The translations under genes and the position numbers were made by a program. A stretch of 10,292 bases of DNA from Phoronis ovalis (lineage: Eukaryota > Phoronida > Phoronidae). The notes under the pieces are model-generated. The model saw nothing but the letters and a program-made list of their open reading frames with translations, did no database searches and was not told where the DNA came from. Shown piece after piece: positions 5,927 through 10,292 of the stretch; the first letter of the stretch is position 1, and every line of letters starts with the position of its first letter. The stretch spans positions 1 through 10,292 of the forward strand of contig JAOXYB010035539.1 of the NCBI GenBank assembly GCA_028565635.1, given 5' to 3'.

Positions 5927-7260
5927 CATGGTTGCTTTGGCAGCATGATGAGGACATGCCCAATCAGGTCACATGTGAAATAATAACAGTATACAGTACA
6001 GAAAAAAGTTATTTATTGCTGGTGCGCATTGATCATAGTTTGTTGTTAAAACTTTAGTTTTCTTAAGTTGGGGATTGTGTTGGGAAACAGAAACGTGCAA
6101 AATTTGAGTTTTTGTATCTTCTACATACATGTATTGTGTGTGGTTTGAAAATTTCATTGTAAAAGTTTATACACCCATTTGAATGTCAGGGTACTTTGTT
6201 ACATAAGATTCATGTTACGTTTACTTCGTTTATAAATTCCTATTATAATTATCATAAATACAAGTTACTTTTTAATTGAAAACTTACTGACAATTATAGT
6301 GACACATCTTCATAAGCTGTTATATAACAGAAACTAAGTGAAACAAATATTTTCATCAACTACAGAACAATACATTGGAAGCAGACAACTGACAGTTCTT
6401 CCGGATCAGGTGATCGTAAATGAGGACAGCTCATATCCCATCCCTACTGATGGATGGATTACGAGATTCGTGAACATTAATTCTCCCAGATGCAAGCTCC
6501 GATCTAATTATAAATTAAATCATTATTTCTCTAGATTCACAAACTACAATTATCTGTTTTTGTTCTTGCTACACAATATTCCTAAATATTTGAGCAGTTC
6601 TTGGAAAGCACTGACCTTGACATGTATTGATTATCTAATAGTTAAAAAAATCTGACAGCTTTAAAACTGAAATAACTGAAGTATTACACTAAAAACAATG
6701 ACCATTTTTAAGGTATCTGAGCAGTATACAAACTTAACAGAAAAATTTAGCATAAAAGACGGGATACCGTAATAACAACATTTATTTGCAGCACGTATGC
6801 TTTTTACTCAACTTGTCACATTTATCATTTTGTTCAGATATTGATTCAGCGAAAGTTGTAACATAACTTCCCAAAACATTTTTTTGCAAGACTCGATGCC
6901 ACATTCGAATAACACATCAAAGGTGAATGACCTCCACATCTCGCTTAATGATAAAAGAATATTTACAAAAAACTAACACTACAACAAATGCTTCCAAATT
7001 TTTGGGGGGAAATGCTAGAAAATTACCATTTTTGATAGCTAACATGGCTGAACAAATCATTTTTGCCAAAAAACAGTGGTGAAATTAATCTACTATTCAA
7101 ATTAATACAGATTGTATTAGAGAGGATAATTCTGGTAGTCTATGCTAATCAAAAAACACAAAATAAAACAGTTTGTTAAAACTTGAATTCAATATTTTTT
7201 TCCCTAAAATTTAAGTTTCATGTAGTAGATTTTAAAAGAGCTAACATAAAACATTTACAT
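5927..7260. other. Intergenic region between convergent genes
   Basis: AT-rich sequence expected to hold the 3' UTRs of the plus-strand gene and the phosphatase. AATAAA occurs on plus at 7162-7167 and on minus at 6781-6786 and 6012-6017. Apart from the protein-like stretch near 6362-6490, I see no gene here. Confidence 0.5.
6362..6490 (+). other. Isolated protein-like stretch, possible exon fragment
   Basis: After a possible acceptor (catcaactacag), the frame reads QYIGSRQLTVLPDQVIVNED, then SSYPIPTDGWITRFVNINSP. This looks more like coding sequence than its surroundings, which drift into AT-rich, Tyr/Leu/Phe-rich translation. The PxDGWIT pattern loosely recalls beta-sandwich extracellular domains, but I cannot name the family. 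No clear donor follows. It may be a gene relic, an exon of an unseen transcript, or chance. Confidence 0.25.
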
Positions 7261-7568
7261 CTTTTACTATCGTTTGCAATGAAATGCAACCCTGTGGTAT
7301 AGCGTATTTCGTTTCTGACTTCGCATTTTGTAATGAGGACTGTAGTTATTCAGCAAACGCATTACCATATTAGTTTGATCCGCAGCGGGAATCTTTTAAT
7401 CTACATCATGATCAGATCACCAGAAAGCGATCACGTTTTAAAATTTGAATGTTTCTGCTGTGATAAAGCCTTTGCTGCACAAATAATGTGCTCCTTATTA
7501 AATGCGACGTCACACACGAAATACCACTATACCACATGGTCGCATTTCGTTGCAAACGATAGTAAAAG
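7261..7568. mobile_element. MITE-like element with long terminal inverted repeats
   Basis: The left arm (7261-7328) and the reverse complement of the right arm (7500-7568) match at about 60 of 68 positions with one small indel. The outermost 19 bases are identical (starting CTTTTACTATCGTTTGCAA). The 170-bp centre has no transposase, and open frames across it are incidental. TTAC occurs just outside both ends (7255-7258 and 7569-7572), but an exact target-site duplication is not clear. Its length and architecture fit a non-autonomous foldback or MITE element. It sits 413 bp beyond the phosphatase stop, possibly within the transcribed 3' region. Confidence 0.75.
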
Positions 7569-7980
7569 TTACTAATACCAATTAATCCTCTATTATTGTA
7601 ACAACAATATGACATTTCTGTGCCTCTAAACAAGCACTCAAGATTTAAAACTGGAGTTACTGTTAATATCGTAAATACAGAAATGACCTGATAGTAATAT
7701 TAAAATAGGTAGACAATATTACCTGAAACTAAGTTAACTAATTGAATAATTTTACCTACAATAGATATATCATTAACACATGCATACAAAACAGTATAAT
7801 TAATAATTAAAAAAGTTACATGGCACCATTATAAAGTTGAATATCATTTTGTGTGAAGTCAAGACATCTGAGAAAAGTTAAAATCAACACATGCTGATGC
7901 AGTGTAGAGCTACGGATTAAAATTTTCAATTTTGTAGCTTACAAAAGATTCTGTCTTAGTTTCTAATTGAAAAAGTCTAA
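7569..7980 (-). other. 3' flank / probable 3' UTR of the phosphatase gene
   Basis: AT-rich sequence following the phosphatase stop. There is no open frame worth annotating and no AATAAA on the minus strand in this stretch. Confidence 0.45.
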
Positions 7981-9095
7981 TTAACAAAGATTGCCATTTG
8001 AGAGGGAAAAATGACTTCGTGTTTTATCATTATTATGGGTTGATACTTTACTGTATACAGGAGGTAACGATACTGTTTTTCTAACAGGACTTTTCTTTGG
8101 TTTAAGTGAAATTGGTAAGCTTGTAGTCTGCTGTACATACTTTGCCTCGCTCTCACATCCAAATACTAGACTTCGGGGATGAGGTTTCACATTCAAACTT
8201 CTTTCCAAAGCATTGTTTTTACTAGTTTTATCATTTTTGTTCAAATTTGGCAAATCTGGATATGCTAGATTTTTGCTTGTTGGTGGTAACTTCTTTGTAG
8301 ACTCTTCTTGCTTGGCACCGTGATTTTGACTTTGAGACTTGCCATTCCGTGGACTAGGTACTAGTTTATTTCCACATATCCCAGTCCCATTGTTTGGAAT
8401 TTTAGACTGATTGGCAACCATACTTTTTGAAGCCACAATAGTTTTTTTTGTTTTAGCAAGTCGGTTTTTCTTAATTTGAGGCGTAATTTTGTTGTCCCGA
8501 ATGTTCTGCATTGGTGAACTTCTTGCACTTGACAACTGGGAAGGTGCACTGTCCTGCAGTGCACAGTATGATTCATCCTGATTGGTTAAATTTATTGGTA
8601 ATTCTGAATTTTTAAAAGTTTGAGTATCAATTTCATTGTCATTAGCACCAGCATTGTCTGCTTCATTAGAATCTAGATTTTCAGCAGAATCATTAGTTTT
8701 ATCATCTTTTGTACTATTCTTTTTGTTATCAACACATTTATTATCGTCATTTTTATCCTTCCTTGAATCTTTATCCATAGAATTGTCTTCTACATTTTCA
8801 GCCTGTTTTACATCACAGCTTTCACTAGGAGGCGCTATTTCTTTTCTTAAGTATACCACAATCACAGTTATATTATCCCCTGAGCCTTCTTGTCTGGCCG
8901 ACTGCACTAGTTTTTGAGCAACTGTTAATCGGTCATTTTCCTGGACATAATCATAAACTATTTTAACAAGGTCCTTTGGGCTCACAGTATCCCACAAACC
9001 ATCACAGGCTAATACTATGTAATCCTCGTCACCCGTTAGCTTAAATGTATTTACATCGGGCTCACCACTAACATATGGTTTATGTTCAGCATCAC
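7981..9095 (-). CDS. PPM1E: PPM1E-like terminal exon with catalytic end and disordered tail
   Basis: The acceptor is atcattttag, then GTGATGCTGAAC. The exon encodes 370 residues and a TAA stop (7981-7983). The first 95 or so residues finish the PP2C fold ([20 protein letters not shown], the CDG metal site, and [16 protein letters not shown]). The remainder is an acidic, Asn/Lys-rich region ([14 protein letters not shown] and similar) followed by Ser/Pro/Lys-rich sequence. The antisense open frames over the tail are a by-product of this composition. Confidence 0.92.
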
Positions 9096-10292
9096 CTAAA
9101 ATGATAATTTATAAAGATATACAAAAATGTCTTAAAGTGTGCGGACAATCTGAGATAATCACTCACAACCAAAAAATGGAAGTTATATAACTTCCATTTT
9201 TTCTATAAACATTTTCAGAAAGAAAGAAATAATGTAAAATTTTCATTTTATTAAATTTCCAATTATTATTATAACATGGTGTAAATAATACTTTTTCTAA
9301 AACTGAGAAAGACAACAAATACGAAAGAACAACAATGTATTATTTTTGATGTTTCAGTTTATAAGGAGTTATTCTTAAGGTACTGAATACCCATCTTAGT
9401 TGTAGTGAGTTGAGACAAAGTATATATGCAGTTGAAACAACAATGGGATAACACTTAGCTCTTTTAACTAATAAGTACAGATACTCAGTTACTTGAGAAG
9501 TTTTTAATTGTCCATTGTTATCACCTCAACTTAAATTCTTCATGTCAGAATGCCTAATTTAAGCAGTTCTTAACCCGCTTTGTGTATATGCTCTTAACAT
9601 TACTCTTGCCTGTATAATAATACATGATAATATTTGTCACCTATTGCTCTAGACACAGACAATGTGCCATTAACTCTCCAAGCACCAAACCACACAACAC
9701 AGCCTCCCAGGGCCTCTATTCTTTTCTTTTCATCCTGAATGAACACACACAAAACATAGGTATAACAAAGAAAAGGGCATAAGTACAAGTTCAGTACAGG
9801 AAACATATTAAAGCAGAATTATATTTAAAATATTTGTTTTGTGATAACTGCCTTATACAGATAACTAAACAATGCTTCGATTCACATAAACTTAGTTGTA
9901 GAATTCTTGAAAACAAATTCTGAACAATATTAGGTGCATTGCTTGTAATTACAAAAACATGGAGAAAGGAAAACAACTTCTAATAAAAAAAAAAATAAGT
10001 GCTTGCTAATATCAAATTACAGTAGCGTAACTTGATCCATCGACACATAACAGGGACGCATGCAACGACGGTTGACTAAGAGGTATACTTCAAATGCCTG
10101 TATGATACTGGTGACACCTATCCAGAAACAACCATATGGCAATAAAATCAGCAACTGGATCAGAAAGATTAACAGCCGTCTCATATTCCAAATATAAAGC
10201 CCATTTAAACTCACTTCTCTTTCTGGTTTATGTGGGTCCATCAACTGTACTGGTCGTCCATTTCTGACGAGGATGGCTTGTGAATCGCCTAG
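7981..10292 (-). CDS. PPM1E: PPM1E/PPM1F-like PP2C Ser/Thr phosphatase, 3' part (three exons)
   Basis: Exons 10292-10215, 9734-9641 and 9095-7981 join in frame to give the last 428 residues; the 5' exons are outside the window. PP2C motifs appear in order: [15 protein letters not shown], then [44 protein letters not shown] (the Asp of CDG is a metal ligand in this family) and [10 protein letters not shown] (metal-binding Asp). The run [20 protein letters not shown] and the AEHKPY segment are typical of PPM1E (POPX1/CaMKP-N), closer than to PPM1F. In vertebrates these enzymes dephosphorylate CaM kinases and PAK, using Mn2+ or Mg2+. After the domain, roughly 275 residues form a low-complexity Asn/Asp/Lys/Ser tail ending in basic patches ([15 protein letters not shown]). 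The family's tail is variable. Assignment to the PPM1E/F family is firm; orthology to PPM1E rather than to the common ancestor is inferred. Confidence 0.9.
9096..9640 (-). other. PPM1E-like intron with perfect palindrome
   Basis: A 545-bp GT-AG intron splitting the Gly codon of the AIGD motif. It contains the 32-nt palindrome at 9171-9202. No gene is seen within it. Confidence 0.85.
9171..9202. repeat. Perfect 32-nt palindrome
   Basis: AAAAAATGGAAGTTA and TA are followed by TAACTTCCATTTTTT. The sequence equals its own reverse complement over all 32 positions, with no spacer. Confidence 0.9.
9641..9734 (-). CDS. PPM1E: PPM1E-like middle catalytic exon
   Basis: The acceptor is tgttcattcag and the donor is AATAG|GTGACA. 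31 codons and one base encode [20 protein letters not shown] and [11 protein letters not shown]. The split Gly codon is completed by the next exon to give [10 protein letters not shown], which confirms the junction. Confidence 0.93.
9735..10214 (-). other. PPM1E-like intron
   Basis: A 480-bp phase-0 intron with GTGAGT donor and TTCATTCAG acceptor. An open frame runs from the upstream exon into it (10244 to 10017), but it is hydrophobic, unrelated to PP2C, and best explained as intron read-through. Confidence 0.85.
10215..10292 (-). CDS. PPM1E: PPM1E-like exon with the GDS motif (cut by window edge)
   Basis: 26 codons read [20 protein letters not shown] and HKPERE, then donor GAA|GTGAGT in phase 0. 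The exon continues beyond the right edge of the window. Confidence 0.9.

Noticed and set aside
7333-7633. Overlapping open frames on both strands
   Set aside because: They fall in and across the inverted-repeat element and have no domain or codon signal of coding.
8636-8917. Plus-strand Ser/Leu-rich open frame of 93 residues
   Set aside because: It is antisense to the Asn/Asp/Lys-rich phosphatase tail, whose codon composition removes stops on the opposite strand. It has no independent support.
10017-10244. Minus-strand hydrophobic open frame that could suggest a membrane protein
   Set aside because: It starts in the PPM1E-like exon and runs into the intron past a consensus GTGAGT donor. The spliced reading restores the conserved [17 protein letters not shown] sequence.
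1-10292. tRNA, rRNA, CRISPR arrays, bacterial operons or viral genes
   Set aside because: None seen. There are no cloverleaf-like blocks, no regularly spaced direct repeats and no viral domains, and all convincing coding sequence is intron-split.

Overview
This is a eukaryotic, almost certainly invertebrate animal, genomic window. It is AT-rich. Its coding sequence is broken into short exons (56-171 nt, plus one 1.1 kb terminal exon) with GT/AG borders and matching phases. There is no bacterial gene organisation. One gene is clearly of a metazoan family: a PP2C phosphatase of the PPM1E/PPM1F (POPX, CaMKP) type. The sequence alone does not settle the phylum; a tunicate, mollusc, cnidarian or similar AT-rich genome would all fit.

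Layout. (1) Plus strand, about 569-5815: the 3' portion or all of a gene with eight phase-compatible exons, encoding at least 317 residues of a Ser/Thr-rich, partly helical protein that I do not recognise. The last exon ends in TAA at 5813-5815, and an alternative short last exon lies at 5905-5926. (2) Minus strand, 1848 to about 3057, nested in the 1.9 kb intron (1596-3494) of that gene: a TALE-class homeobox locus. It has a probable spliced first exon, an intact homeodomain with the PYP three-residue loop, and an AATAAA directly after the stop. Its second exon switches frame twice and carries two in-frame stops, so it looks like a decaying gene or pseudogene, or holds assembly errors. (3) 5927-7980: the intergenic region between two converging genes. 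It holds a 308-bp element with roughly 68-nt inverted ends (7261-7568, MITE-like) and an isolated protein-like stretch near 6362-6490. (4) Minus strand, 10292 to 7981: the last three exons of the PPM1E-like phosphatase, carrying the C-terminal half of the catalytic domain and a long, Asn/Asp/Lys-rich, probably disordered tail. The upstream exons lie beyond the window.

The plus-strand gene and the phosphatase are convergent (tail to tail). Nothing in the sequence shows that the three genes share a pathway. The most unusual structures are the nested antisense homeobox locus with a visible 4-bp duplication at one frameshift, a perfect 32-nt palindrome inside a phosphatase intron (9171-9202), and the foldback element downstream of the phosphatase stop.
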